64,000 nucleotides of DNA from Alphaproteobacteria bacterium (lineage in GTDB: Bacteria > Pseudomonadota > Alphaproteobacteria > UBA6615), in NCBI GenBank assembly GCA_009694135.1, contig SHVS01000002.1, positions 39,067 through 103,066 on the forward strand, given 5' to 3'. The number at the start of each line of letters is the position of its first letter. Within the stretch, counting starts at the first letter, position 1. Positions 44,411-53,381 of this stretch are shown here, piece by piece. The notes under the pieces were generated by a model, which did not search any database, was not told where the DNA came from, and saw only the letters and a program-made list of their open reading frames with translations. A program made the translations under genes and the position numbers.

Positions 44411-46587
44411 GGTTCCCCCTGCGCTTGGGTCAGTGCGGTTTCGACCGCCACCACAGTCAGGATCTCGGGCAAGGCCACGCCGCCCGGGGCGCCCGGACCA
44501 TAGACGATGTTGAACGGGATGCCATAACGCCGGTTGCGGACGAGAAACGCCGCGATCGCCGGGTCAGGCCGCGTCCAATCCGCCTGCATCGCCACGACGC
44601 CCTTGGCGTTAAGCCGCTTGGCGACGTCTTCGCGCTGCAGCACCAGCCGCTTGTTGACCAGGCAGGTGATGCACCAGTCGGCCGTGACATCGACAAACAC
44701 CGTCTCGCCGCGCGCCACCGCGCGCGCGATCTCGCCCTCGGCGAAGGGGTGCCAGGCGATCACCCCGGCCGCATCGGGCGGGGTCAGGGCCGAGCGCGCC
44801 GGCCACGCTGCCGGCACCACCAACGCGACAAGCGATACGGCAAGAACCGCGACCGGCATGGCTCGGTCGAACCGCGGCAAGGCGCGCCGCAGTTCCAGCG
44901 GGATGCGCCAACGCGCCAGGCGAGACAGTCTCGGCCGCAGCCACAACATCGCCGCGGCAAGCGCCAAAAGCGCACCGGTGGCCAGCGCTGCGAGCACGCC
45001 GAGCTGCGCCCCCAACACGGTCAGCAGCCAGAGCGCCGTCCCGAGTAAACCGAGGCCGAGAACCAGCTTAAGCGTCGCCATCCACTTTCCCGGTCGCGGC
45101 AAATGTAGCGCCAAACGCGGCATGGCCGCGACGGCGAGATAGGGCAGCGCGAAACCGACGCCGAGCGCGGTGAAAACCAACACGATCTCCAGCGTCCCGC
45201 GGCTGACCGCGAAACCGAGCGCGGTGCCAAGAAACGGCGCCGTGCACGGGGTGGCCAGCAAGGTCGCGAAGGCGCCGCTGGCGAAGCTGCCCGCGACGCC
45301 CGGCGCACGCCCGAGGACGAAGGTCGGCCCACGTGTCGCGCCCATAAAGCCGCTGGTCGCCAATCTTGTCGCGAGCGCCTGCGGCAAGGAAAACTCGTAC
45401 CAGCCGAACAGATTGCTTGCGAACAGGACCAGGAGCGTCGCCATGCCGGCGACGAACACCGGCTGCTGGAACTGCGACCCCCAGCCTATGGCGAAGCCGA
45501 GCGTGCGGCCAAGGATCGCCGCGGCGCCGAGGGCCCACATCGAGGCGAGTATGCCCGCGGTGGTCGCGAGGAACGACAACCGCACCTCCCTTTTTGCCGC
45601 ACCGCCCAGTTGCAGCAGCCCGATCAGCTTAAGCGACAAGACCGGCAAAACGCAGGGCATCAAATTGAGAATTGCACCGCCCAGCAGGGCGAAAAGCAGC
45701 ATCAGGGCCAGGCTCGCCCCAACCCCGCTCGCCGGGGTCGCCACCGTCTCGATGCTGCGCCCGCCGTCGACCAGGGTGAGCGTCAGGGGCACGCGATCGA
45801 GTGGCGGGGCGGGCCCGACACCGGCCGCGTCATTCGCTGCCACGCGAAAGATCGCGCGCCGCCCCCCGTCCTCCAGCCGCAGCTTCGGGGCGGCGAAGTA
45901 CACCGAACGCGGCCCTTCGACGAACAAGTCCGGCTTTTCGAACGGATAGAGAGCGGTGAACACCGCCTCGAGGGTCGGGTGCTTGCCGATCTCGATAAAG
46001 GCGTCGGAAAAGGTGAGCCCCGCCCCGCGCCCATCGCCCGGCACCGCGGCGCGAAAGCGCGCGATCACATTGGCGTGCGGCGAGGCCTCGGCCGGCTCGG
46101 CCGGCAGCGCGAGCTCTAGCTTGGCCTCGGCCGGGACACAGATTTCCTTGCACACCAGGAAATTGACCGTGGCCCGAAACACGCTCGCCTGGCCAGGCCT
46201 GGCCAGTTCCGCTTCGATCGGCAGCAGGACGTGATCGACGTAACCGATATTGTCGATGCCGAAGACCGAAAACCGCCGCGGCGCGGGCCAAAGCAACGCG
46301 GCCGATTGCAGGTTTTCCGAGCCGGACCATTGTATTTCGACCGGAAGCCCGCCCTCGCCCGGGCTGCGCCAATAGGTTTTCCAGCCTGGAGCGAGCGAAA
46401 ATTCCAACCCGAGAATGACGCGATCAAGCCCAGCCACGCCGCTGGTCGCGGCCACCAGCCGTACCGCCGCCTGCGTCTGGCGGTCCCAGGGTGTGGAGGC
46501 GTCGCCAGCGGCCATAGCCGGCGCAGCCGCGCAAACCGCGGCGATTGCGGCCATGCGCAGCAATTTAAGCAATCCCAAAGAGTTCAT
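44407..46587 (-). CDS. Protein-disulfide reductase, DsbD/ScsB-like
   Basis: A 726-residue inner-membrane electron carrier moving reducing power from cytoplasmic thioredoxin to the periplasm. Order of parts: signal peptide (1-26), an N-terminal periplasmic immunoglobulin-like domain with paired Cys (LVCKEICVP), a CcdA/DsbD-type membrane domain of about eight helices (MPCVLPVLSLKLIGLL and ATPCTAPFLGTALGF carry its Cys), and a C-terminal thioredoxin domain with CITC (DVTADWCITCLVNK). The long N-terminal domain is closer to ScsB than to E. coli DsbD. It overlaps the peroxiredoxin gene, hinting at a joint redox function. Confidence 0.93.
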   Translation of the reverse strand: MNSLGLLKLLRMAAIAAVCAAAPAMAAGDASTPWDRQTQAAVRLVAATSGVAGLDRVILGLEFSLAPGWKTYWRSPGEGGLPVEIQWSGSENLQSAALLWPAPRRFSVFGIDNIGYVDHVLLPIEAELARPGQASVFRATVNFLVCKEICVPAEAKLELALPAEPAEASPHANVIARFRAAVPGDGRGAGLTFSDAFIEIGKHPTLEAVFTALYPFEKPDLFVEGPRSVYFAAPKLRLEDGGRRAIFRVAANDAAGVGPAPPLDRVPLTLTLVDGGRSIETVATPASGVGASLALMLLFALLGGAILNLMPCVLPVLSLKLIGLLQLGGAAKREVRLSFLATTAGILASMWALGAAAILGRTLGFAIGWGSQFQQPVFVAGMATLLVLFASNLFGWYEFSLPQALATRLATSGFMGATRGPTFVLGRAPGVAGSFASGAFATLLATPCTAPFLGTALGFAVSRGTLEIVLVFTALGVGFALPYLAVAAMPRLALHLPRPGKWMATLKLVLGLGLLGTALWLLTVLGAQLGVLAALATGALLALAAAMLWLRPRLSRLARWRIPLELRRALPRFDRAMPVAVLAVSLVALVVPAAWPARSALTPPDAAGVIAWHPFAEGEIARAVARGETVFVDVTADWCITCLVNKRLVLQREDVAKRLNAKGVVAMQADWTRPDPAIAAFLVRNRRYGIPFNIVYGPGAPGGVALPEILTVVAVETALTQAQGEP

Positions 46588-46742
46588 CGGCGACTCTCAA
46601 GGCGGACCATGACTGTACGATACCACGGCGGGGCTTTGTATACCTTGTCGCCGTGAACTGTCGCTGCCACAATTAATTGAGATCGGCGGCCCTGCTCCGG
46701 CGCGCGGGACCCGCCCTGAGAAATGACGGCACGGACGAAACC

Positions 46743-47318
46743 ATGGCCAAGGTTGAGCAGACAGAAGGTTACCTCGAAGGGAAGATCCTGATCGCCATGC
46801 CCAACATGGCCGATCCGCGATTTTCGCGTTCGGTGATCTTCCTCTGCGCGCATAACGCCGAGGGCGCCATGGGGCTGGTGCTCAACAAGCACCTGGAGTC
46901 GCTCAGCTTTGGTGAACTCCTGAGCCAACTTGAGATCAGGCCGGACGAGGCCGTGGTCGAGCACCGCGTGCATTTCGGCGGGCCGGTCGAATCCGGGCGC
47001 GGCTTCGTTTTGCATTCGGACGACTACACCCAGGACGGCACGTTGAAAATCGGCAGCGGGATCGCGCTCACCGAGACCATCGACATCCTGCGCGCGATCG
47101 CGCGCGGCGACGGCCCGCTCCGTGCCCTGATGGCGCTCGGCTATGCCGGCTGGGGACCGGGCCAGCTCGAATCCGAGATCCATGACAATGCCTGGCTGCA
47201 CGCCAGCGCGGATTCCGAGATCGTGTTCGACGAAGACCTCGGCGCCAAGTGGGAGCGCGCCATGGCCAAGCTCGGGATCGGCCTCGACAACCTCTCCGGC
47301 GCCTCCGGTCACGCCTAA
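46743..47318 (+). CDS. YqgE/AlgH family protein
   Basis: A 191-residue protein of the UPF0301 family. It begins MAKVEQTEGYLEGKILIAMPNMADPRFSRSVIFLCAHN, carries GAMGLVLNKHLESLSF, and the LALGYAGWGPGQLE-like segment (residues ~128-141), all family signatures. AlgH is linked to alginate gene regulation in Pseudomonas, but the molecular role is not established. The track ORF starts at 46677; the ATG at 46743 gives the standard N terminus. It is divergent from the DsbD-like gene across 155 nt. Confidence 0.93.
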   Translation: MAKVEQTEGYLEGKILIAMPNMADPRFSRSVIFLCAHNAEGAMGLVLNKHLESLSFGELLSQLEIRPDEAVVEHRVHFGGPVESGRGFVLHSDDYTQDGTLKIGSGIALTETIDILRAIARGDGPLRALMALGYAGWGPGQLESEIHDNAWLHASADSEIVFDEDLGAKWERAMAKLGIGLDNLSGASGHA

Positions 47319-47342
47319 CGGGCGTGCCGCGTCAGGCTTCGG

Positions 47343-47996
47343 CTAACGCCCTTTCGGCCGCGCACCGTCCGAAAGCAACGCATAGAGCAAATGGTCGCGC
47401 CATTCGCCGTTGATCTTGAGATAGCGGCGCGCGCGGCCCTCTTCTTCGAAGCCGGACGCGATCAGTAGCCTGCGGCTCGGCTCGTTTGTCGGCAAACAAG
47501 CCGCGTCGATGCGATGCAGGCACAGCGGGCCGAAAGCATAGGCAAGCAAAACGCCCAGCGCCTCGGTCATCAGCCGTTGCCGGGGAAATTCCTCGCCGAT
47601 CCAGTAGCCGAGCGTCGCCGCCTGCGCCACGCCGCGCCGGACGTTGCTCAGCCCGATGCCGCCGAGCAGACGGTCGTCGCCACGGCGCATAAGAAACAAG
47701 CCATAGGCCAGATCTTCGCGCCGGTCCTGATCGGCGCGCCGCAGCCGGCGCAGGAAGGCCTCGCGCGAGAGCGCATTGTCGATCCAGGCCGGTTCCCAGG
47801 GTTCGAGAAAGCGCCGGCTCTTCGCCCTCAGTTCGGCATAGGCGCTAAAGTCGCCGTCCTCGGGCGTACGCAGGTACAGGCGCTCGCCCATCAGCCGTAT
47901 ATTCTGCGCCGAAGCGAAGCGGCGCAGGAACGGCATGCGCTGGAGCCAAGTGCCGCGCGCGATCGCGCCTCCTTCGAGGGTGATTGCGCGCCTCAC
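47343..47996 (-). CDS. GNAT family N-acetyltransferase, RimJ/RimL type
   Basis: A 217-residue acetyl-CoA-dependent transferase. The GNAT fold is recognisable from GERLYLRTPEDGDFSAYAELR, the beta-4 and acetyl-CoA loop region (LLGGIGLSNVRRGVAQAATLGYWIGEEFPRQ) and the C-terminal HRIDAACLPTNEPSRRLL motif typical of RimJ, which acetylates the N terminus of ribosomal protein S5. The start is a GTG that overlaps the M16 peptidase stop (GTGA). The gene closes the thrC-M16-GNAT minus-strand operon. Its substrate remains uncertain. Confidence 0.92.
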   Translation of the reverse strand: MRRAITLEGGAIARGTWLQRMPFLRRFASAQNIRLMGERLYLRTPEDGDFSAYAELRAKSRRFLEPWEPAWIDNALSREAFLRRLRRADQDRREDLAYGLFLMRRGDDRLLGGIGLSNVRRGVAQAATLGYWIGEEFPRQRLMTEALGVLLAYAFGPLCLHRIDAACLPTNEPSRRLLIASGFEEEGRARRYLKINGEWRDHLLYALLSDGARPKGR

Positions 47997-49252
47997 GCCA
48001 GCATCCCGCCGATCGAGTCATAACGCGCGACCCGGCTCAAAGGCCCGACGGCGGCAAAGCAGGGCTTGAGCGCCAACAGCCGCCCCACCGCCGCGCGCAC
48101 ACGGGTGAGATCGGCTGCCTCGACATCGGCGATCAGCTCGGCGAGCGGCAATACGCGGCCGAACACCAACAAATGCTGGGCCAGCTGCTCGCAGCGCGCG
48201 CTGGTCGATTCGAGACCCATCAACATGCCGGCCTTGATCTGCGCCCGCGAGCGCGCGACCTCTTCCTCGGTCAGCGTCGCCTCGACCCGCTTAAGTTCGC
48301 CGCAGATCAGCTCGATTACCTGCTCGGCTTCCTTTTCGCCGGTCCCGGCATAGACCCCAAACAGCCCGTTGTCGCGAAACGACGCCGCGAAGCTGTGAAT
48401 CGAATAGGCCAAGCCGCGCCGCTCGCGCACTTCTTGGAACAGGCGCGAGGACATGCCGCCGCCGAGCAGGTTCGAGAGCACCGCATGGGCGAAATATTCG
48501 GGGTCCTCGTAGGCGACGCCCGGCAGGCCCAGAATCATATGCACCTGTTCGAGGTCGCGCTCCTCGCGCTTGTCGCCCGAACAATAGGCCGCGCCGTTGT
48601 GGTGCTGGTTGCGCCCCGGCGCCATGCCGGAGAAATACGTGTTGGCGAGCGCGACAAGCTGCTCATGCGCGACCGCCCCGGCGGCGACCAAAACCATGTC
48701 GCCGGCCAAGTAATGCTCCTGCTTGTAGGAGGCGATCTGCGCGCGCGGCATTTTCGCGACGATCTTGGCGTCGCCCAAAACCGGACGGCCGAGCGGCTGG
48801 CCGGCGTAAGCGACCGCCTGAATGTGGTCGAACACGATGTCGTCGGGCGTGTCCTCGGCCTGGCCGATTTCCTGCAAGACAACGGCACGCTCGCGCTTGA
48901 GCTCTTCCTCGTCAAACACCGAGTTCTGCAAAATGTCGGCGAGCAGATCGATCGCCAGCGCCAGATCGCCCTTCAGCACTTTGCCGTAATAGGCGGTCTG
49001 CTCGCGCCCAGTATAGGCGTTGAGATGTCCGCCAACCGCCTCGATCTCCTCGGCGATCGCCTGCGCGCTGCGCCGTTCGGTGCCCTTGAACAGCATGTGT
49101 TCGAGCAAATGCGCGACGCCTTGGGCGCTTTCCGGCTCGCTGCGCGTGCCGACGTCGATCCAGACGCCGACCGACACGCTTTCGATCCCATCCATCGGGT
49201 CGCTCACAACCCTGAGCCCATTGGGCAGCAGGCTGACGCGCACGTTTCTCAT
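47993..49252 (-). CDS. M16 family zinc metallopeptidase, processing-peptidase-like
   Basis: A 419-residue peptidase similar to the beta subunit of the mitochondrial processing peptidase. The zinc motif is HLLEH in QGVAHLLEHMLFKGTERRSA, and the later segment with the third ligand (EEELKRERAVVLQEI) is present. No signal peptide is seen, so it is cytoplasmic, unlike the M16 pair at 8.2-11 kb. It sits between thrC and the acetyltransferase gene with 4-nt overlaps on both sides; thrC-M16 adjacency is common in alphaproteobacteria. The substrate is unknown. Confidence 0.95.
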   Translation of the reverse strand: MRNVRVSLLPNGLRVVSDPMDGIESVSVGVWIDVGTRSEPESAQGVAHLLEHMLFKGTERRSAQAIAEEIEAVGGHLNAYTGREQTAYYGKVLKGDLALAIDLLADILQNSVFDEEELKRERAVVLQEIGQAEDTPDDIVFDHIQAVAYAGQPLGRPVLGDAKIVAKMPRAQIASYKQEHYLAGDMVLVAAGAVAHEQLVALANTYFSGMAPGRNQHHNGAAYCSGDKREERDLEQVHMILGLPGVAYEDPEYFAHAVLSNLLGGGMSSRLFQEVRERRGLAYSIHSFAASFRDNGLFGVYAGTGEKEAEQVIELICGELKRVEATLTEEEVARSRAQIKAGMLMGLESTSARCEQLAQHLLVFGRVLPLAELIADVEAADLTRVRAAVGRLLALKPCFAAVGPLSRVARYDSIGGMLA

Positions 49253-50643
49253 GCCGCCGCCCGCCGCGCGTGGCTGCGCAGAAAACTCCGCAAGGCCGAT
49301 AAATCCTTGCCCATTTCGGTTAAGCGCTCCTTGCGTTGCAAGAGGTCGGCCAGTCGACCGGGCAGGTCCGGATGCCGCTTGGTGGCGCGAGTCACCGCGT
49401 CGGGAAACTTGGCCGGATGCGCGGTCGCCAGCACGACCGTCGGGCTGTGCTGATCGCGCGCCGTGGCGCGCGCGGCGGCGACCGCGACCGCCGTGTGCGG
49501 GTCGATCAATTCGCCGCTTTCGGCCAGCACGCTTTGCATCGTTTGCAGCGTCGCGGCATCGTCAACGGCATGCGCCGCGAACAGTCTCTTAAGCTCAGCG
49601 TGCGCTTCCTTGCCGAGCGCCAACTTCCCGGTCTTACGGAATTCGTCCATCTGACTCCGCACCTCTTCGCCCGAGCGGCCGAACAGCTCGAACAGCAAAC
49701 GCTCCAGATTGGATGGCGCCTGAATGTCCATGCTCGGCGACAGCGTCGGCGTGACGGCGCGGCGCTCGAGCGTTCCGGTTGCGATTAGCCGCGCGAGCGC
49801 ATCGTTGCTGTTGGCGCCGATGGTCACTTGCGCGACCGGCAGGCCGAGCCAGCGCGCCGCCGCGGCCGCATAGGAATTGCCGAAATTTCCGGTCGGCACG
49901 GCGAAGGACACCGGCCCGCCGAGCGCCGAAATGGCGAAGGCGTAAAAGGCGATCTGCGCCGCGATCCGCGCCCAATTGATCGAGTTGACCGCCGACAGGC
50001 TGAGCTCGCGTTTGAGCGCGGCGTCGGCGAACAGCGCCTTCACCATGTCCTGACAGTCGTCGAAGGTGCCATCGACCGCGATCGCGTGCACGTTGTCGCC
50101 GGGGGCGGTGGTCATCTGCCGCCGCTGCACTTCCGACACCCGGCCTTTGGGAAAGAGGATGAAGGTGTCGATGCGCGCGCTGGTGCGGCAGGCCTCGATC
50201 GCGGCCGAGCCGGTGTCGCCGGAGGTCGCGCCGACGATCGTCAAATGCTCGCCGCGGCGCGTGAGCGCCCGGTCGAACAGCCGGCCGACGAGTTGCAGGG
50301 CGTAGTCCTTGAAGGCGAGCGTCGGCCCGTGGAACAGCTCCATCAGCCATAGATCGTGGTCGAGCTGCTTCAAAGGCGCGACCGCTTTATGGTCGAAGCC
50401 GGCATAAGAATCGGCCACCAGCCGCGTGAACTCCGGCACGGAAATTTCGTCGCCGATGAAGCGATGCATGGTCGCCGTCACGACGCTGGGATAATCCGCG
50501 CCGCGCAGCCGGTCGATGTCGGCCGCGTTCATGACCGGCCAATGCCCCGGCACATAGAGGCCACCGTCGCTGGCCAGCCCGGCGAGCAGCACTTCCTCGA
50601 AGCCCAGATCGGCCGCCTGGCCGCGCGTACTCTGATAACGCAA
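49249..50643 (-). CDS. thrC: Threonine synthase
   Basis: Converts O-phosphohomoserine to threonine with PLP. The 464-residue protein belongs to the longer bacterial/fungal class. It shows MRYQSTRGQAADLGFEEVLLAGLASDGGLYVP, the PLP lysine in FHGPTLAFKDYALQLVG, and GATSGDTGSAAIEACR, which binds the phosphate. The start is a TTG at 50643 preceded by GAGGGG at 9 nt; no ATG precedes the conserved N terminus. First gene of the operon with the M16 peptidase and acetyltransferase. Confidence 0.96.
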   Translation of the reverse strand: MRYQSTRGQAADLGFEEVLLAGLASDGGLYVPGHWPVMNAADIDRLRGADYPSVVTATMHRFIGDEISVPEFTRLVADSYAGFDHKAVAPLKQLDHDLWLMELFHGPTLAFKDYALQLVGRLFDRALTRRGEHLTIVGATSGDTGSAAIEACRTSARIDTFILFPKGRVSEVQRRQMTTAPGDNVHAIAVDGTFDDCQDMVKALFADAALKRELSLSAVNSINWARIAAQIAFYAFAISALGGPVSFAVPTGNFGNSYAAAAARWLGLPVAQVTIGANSNDALARLIATGTLERRAVTPTLSPSMDIQAPSNLERLLFELFGRSGEEVRSQMDEFRKTGKLALGKEAHAELKRLFAAHAVDDAATLQTMQSVLAESGELIDPHTAVAVAAARATARDQHSPTVVLATAHPAKFPDAVTRATKRHPDLPGRLADLLQRKERLTEMGKDLSALRSFLRSHARRAAA

Positions 50644-51012
50644 CTCGGTTCACCCCTCAGTCGGACTGGACAGGCTAGACAAGCGGGCTAGGGGCGGCAA
50701 CCGCGCCTCGCACGCGCCGAATTATTCCTGTTTTCCACAACACCAAGCCCAATCGTCGGTGCAGGAACGCCGGACCGATCATCGGGCGCGCGGTCGGGGA
50801 AGAGTCCGTTATCCTCCGATGGAGAAAACACCCTTGATACCCCTCACTACCGCCGCGGCTGCGACTGGCCAAACTCTCAAGAAAGGGAAACAGCCTTTAT
50901 TCCTTAAAAAGAAAATTTTATACTCCCGTCCCAAGCCCTCCTTCGCCCGCAGCGAGCTTTGCAAGGGCCGTGGTGACGGTGCCGGCGCGGGGGGACTTCA
51001 AGGACGGGCAGG
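50644..51012. other. 369-nt intergenic region upstream of the hydrolase gene
   Basis: No gene could be supported here. The left part is the thrC leader on the minus strand. Around 50900-50935 there is an AT-rich patch (TTCCTTAAAAAGAAAATTTTATACTCCC) whose TATACT could be a -10 element for the plus-strand hydrolase gene, with a weak TTTATT -35. AGGACGGGCAGG directly before 51013 is the ribosome binding site. No tRNA or repeat was seen. Confidence 0.4.
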
Positions 51013-51882
51013 ATGCAGCGAGCACGGACACTAATGGCGGGGCTGGTGCTCTGGGCACAAGCCGCGTCGGCGCAGCAGGTAACTGAGTCCAAAATCACCT
51101 ACCCGAGCCCGCCGATGGGAGGGTCCATCGTGCAAATTCCGGCAGCCCTGCGGGTGCCGTCCGGTCGGGGGGAGCGGGTGCCCGCGGTGGTCGTGGTGCA
51201 TAGCTCGGGCGGCGTTGAAGACAGCAACAGGGGTTATATAGCCGCACTGAACGCCGCCGGCATCGCTACGCTCGAAGTGGACTATTTCACGCCGCGGGGC
51301 GTGGCTACTTTGACCCGACCCGGCACGACGCCCAAGCCGAGCTGGGGACAGACGATCCCTGACTCCTTAAGCGCATTATCCTTTCTCTCCCGGCAGCCCG
51401 CAATCGATCCGACCCGAATAGGCATCATGGGTTTCTCCTACGGCGGCGCTCAGGCTCTCCTCACCGCAAGCCTCAGGGCGGGGTGGCTGGCCCAGTCGCC
51501 GATCCGGTTCGCGGCCCATGCCGCTCTCTATCCCGGATGTTCGGCTTTCGCACCGGGAGGACCCGCCGCCTCGTTCCTGGCAGGACCGCTGGACGGCTCC
51601 CCTGTGCTGGTGCTGGCGGGAACGGCGGATGACTTCGACGAGCCTGATTCATGCGAGAAATTCATTGTCTCGCTTGCGGCGGCGGATCGCCCGCGATTCA
51701 GTCTGACGATGTATCCAAACGCGACACACGGCTGGGATAAGCCAAGCGCACCGCGCACCACCCGCGATCCGGACGCGCATCTCGGCAAGGGCGGCAGCGT
51801 GACCATCACGGCCAACTCCGCAGTGACCGAGCAATCGATCGCCACGACGGTCGCCTTCTTCCGCAGGGCGTTTAGGTTCTAG
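51013..51882 (+). CDS. Secreted dienelactone hydrolase-like protein
   Basis: A 289-residue alpha/beta hydrolase with an N-terminal signal peptide (residues 1-20, ending AASAQ). The nucleophile elbow is GFSYGGAQ, the acid is likely the Asp in AGTADDFDEPDSC, and the catalytic His is in YPNATHGWDKP, as in dienelactone hydrolase family proteins. The substrate is unknown, and the periplasmic location argues against a role in aromatic degradation proper. The gene is isolated and convergent with the M32 carboxypeptidase gene, the two overlapping by 4 nt at their ends. Confidence 0.88.
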   Translation: MQRARTLMAGLVLWAQAASAQQVTESKITYPSPPMGGSIVQIPAALRVPSGRGERVPAVVVVHSSGGVEDSNRGYIAALNAAGIATLEVDYFTPRGVATLTRPGTTPKPSWGQTIPDSLSALSFLSRQPAIDPTRIGIMGFSYGGAQALLTASLRAGWLAQSPIRFAAHAALYPGCSAFAPGGPAASFLAGPLDGSPVLVLAGTADDFDEPDSCEKFIVSLAAADRPRFSLTMYPNATHGWDKPSAPRTTRDPDAHLGKGGSVTITANSAVTEQSIATTVAFFRRAFRF

Positions 51883-53381
51883 GTCAAATAGCGCGCCGTG
51901 ATATGGGCTTCGAAGGCGCGCGCATCCAGCGGGCGGCCAGTGGCGGCGGTCAGCATCTCGTCCGAGCTCATGAGCGAGGCGCGGCCATGCACCTCGGTCT
52001 TCAGCCAGCCGACCAGCGGGCTGAAATCGCCGCGCCCGAGGGCTTCCGGGATCTCGGGCCGCGCCTGCTTGGCGGCGGCGAACAACTGGGCGGCGGTCAT
52101 CGCGCCCAGGGTATAGGTCGGGAAGTAGCCGAAGCCGCCCGACGGCCAATGGATGTCTTGCAGACAGCCGAGGCGATCGTTCGGCGGCGCTAGGCCGAGC
52201 AGATCGCGCGACAGGTCATTCCAGGCGCCGGGCAGCTCGGCCAGGGTGAGCCGATCCTCGATCAGCGCCCGCTCCAGGCGATAGCGCAGGATGATGTGCG
52301 CCGGATAAGTGACCTCGTCCGATTCGACGCGGATGAAGCCCGGCTCGACCAGGGTGAGGAGCCGGTACAGGTTCTCCTCCGCCCACTCCGGCCCCTCGCC
52401 GTCAAAAGCCTGGCGCAGGACGGGCGCGGCAAAGCGCACGAATTCGCGCGAGCGGCAGGCCTGCATTTCCATCAGCAGCGACTGGCTTTCATGCACGCTC
52501 ATGCCGCGCGCCTCGCCCACCGGCTGATAGCGAAACTTCGCCGGCAGGTTCTGTTCATAAAGCGCATGGCCGGTTTCATGCAGCACGCCATAGAGGGCCG
52601 AGGTGAAATCCGCCTCGTCATAGCGGGTAGTGATGCGCACGTCGTCGCTGGCGCCGCCGCAGAACGGATGGTGGCTGACATCCAGCCGGCCACGTGTGAA
52701 ATCGAAGCCCATGGCTTCCATCATGCGCTGGCCGAGCGCCTTCTGTCGGTCGAGGGCGAAGGGGCCAGGCGGCAACACCGGGCGTCCGCGCTCGCGCTGG
52801 CGCTCCAGCACCGCCGGCAGCACGCGGCCAAGGAAACTGGCCAACTCGCCGAAAATCGCGTCGATGCGCTCGGCGCGCGCATTCGGCTCATAGCGGTCGA
52901 GCAGCGCGTCATAAGGCGAGACGCCCAGCACCTCGGCACGCGCGGCGGCGACCTCCTTGACCAACCGCAAAACTTCGCCCAGCGAGGGCAGTAACGCTTT
53001 CCAGTCGCTGTCCGCCCGCGCGCCGCGCCAGACCAGCTCGCAGGCCAGCGTCGCCTTGGCCTCGGCCATGACCAACTCATCGGGCACGGCGAGAGCGGTA
53101 AAGTGCCGGCGGCGCATCTCGCGCAGATTAGCGCTCCGCCATGTGTCGGCGGCGACTTGAGCATCGCTCGCGGCCGCGTCGAGCCAGTCGCCGATATGCC
53201 GGTCGGTCAACAGTTCGTGGCGCATCAGATGCAAGACCGACACTTGCTCGCCGCGCGCATCGGAAGCCCCCGGCGGCATGGTCGTGGCCGTGTCCCATTG
53301 CAGGATGCCGAGCGTATCGCCGAGCACGCCCAGGCGTGCGAACCGCTCCGTCAGACGGGCATAGGCGCTGCTCATCGTCAC
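51879..53381 (-). CDS. M32 family carboxypeptidase
   Basis: A 500-residue metallocarboxypeptidase of the Taq carboxypeptidase type. The zinc motif HExxH is HETGH in GVLHETGHALYEQ, with the downstream Glu ligand in the GMSVHESQSLLMEMQ segment. No signal peptide is seen, so it is a cytoplasmic peptidase recycling peptides. It overlaps the SURF1 gene stop by 4 nt and so appears to be the last gene of the cytochrome oxidase operon, though its function is unrelated. Length is normal for the family. Confidence 0.95.
   Translation of the reverse strand: MTMSSAYARLTERFARLGVLGDTLGILQWDTATTMPPGASDARGEQVSVLHLMRHELLTDRHIGDWLDAAASDAQVAADTWRSANLREMRRRHFTALAVPDELVMAEAKATLACELVWRGARADSDWKALLPSLGEVLRLVKEVAAARAEVLGVSPYDALLDRYEPNARAERIDAIFGELASFLGRVLPAVLERQRERGRPVLPPGPFALDRQKALGQRMMEAMGFDFTRGRLDVSHHPFCGGASDDVRITTRYDEADFTSALYGVLHETGHALYEQNLPAKFRYQPVGEARGMSVHESQSLLMEMQACRSREFVRFAAPVLRQAFDGEGPEWAEENLYRLLTLVEPGFIRVESDEVTYPAHIILRYRLERALIEDRLTLAELPGAWNDLSRDLLGLAPPNDRLGCLQDIHWPSGGFGYFPTYTLGAMTAAQLFAAAKQARPEIPEALGRGDFSPLVGWLKTEVHGRASLMSSDEMLTAATGRPLDARAFEAHITARYLT

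Noticed and set aside
47984-49453. A 489-aa plus-strand ORF
   Set aside because: Antisense to the M16 peptidase gene with its intact HLLEH motif.
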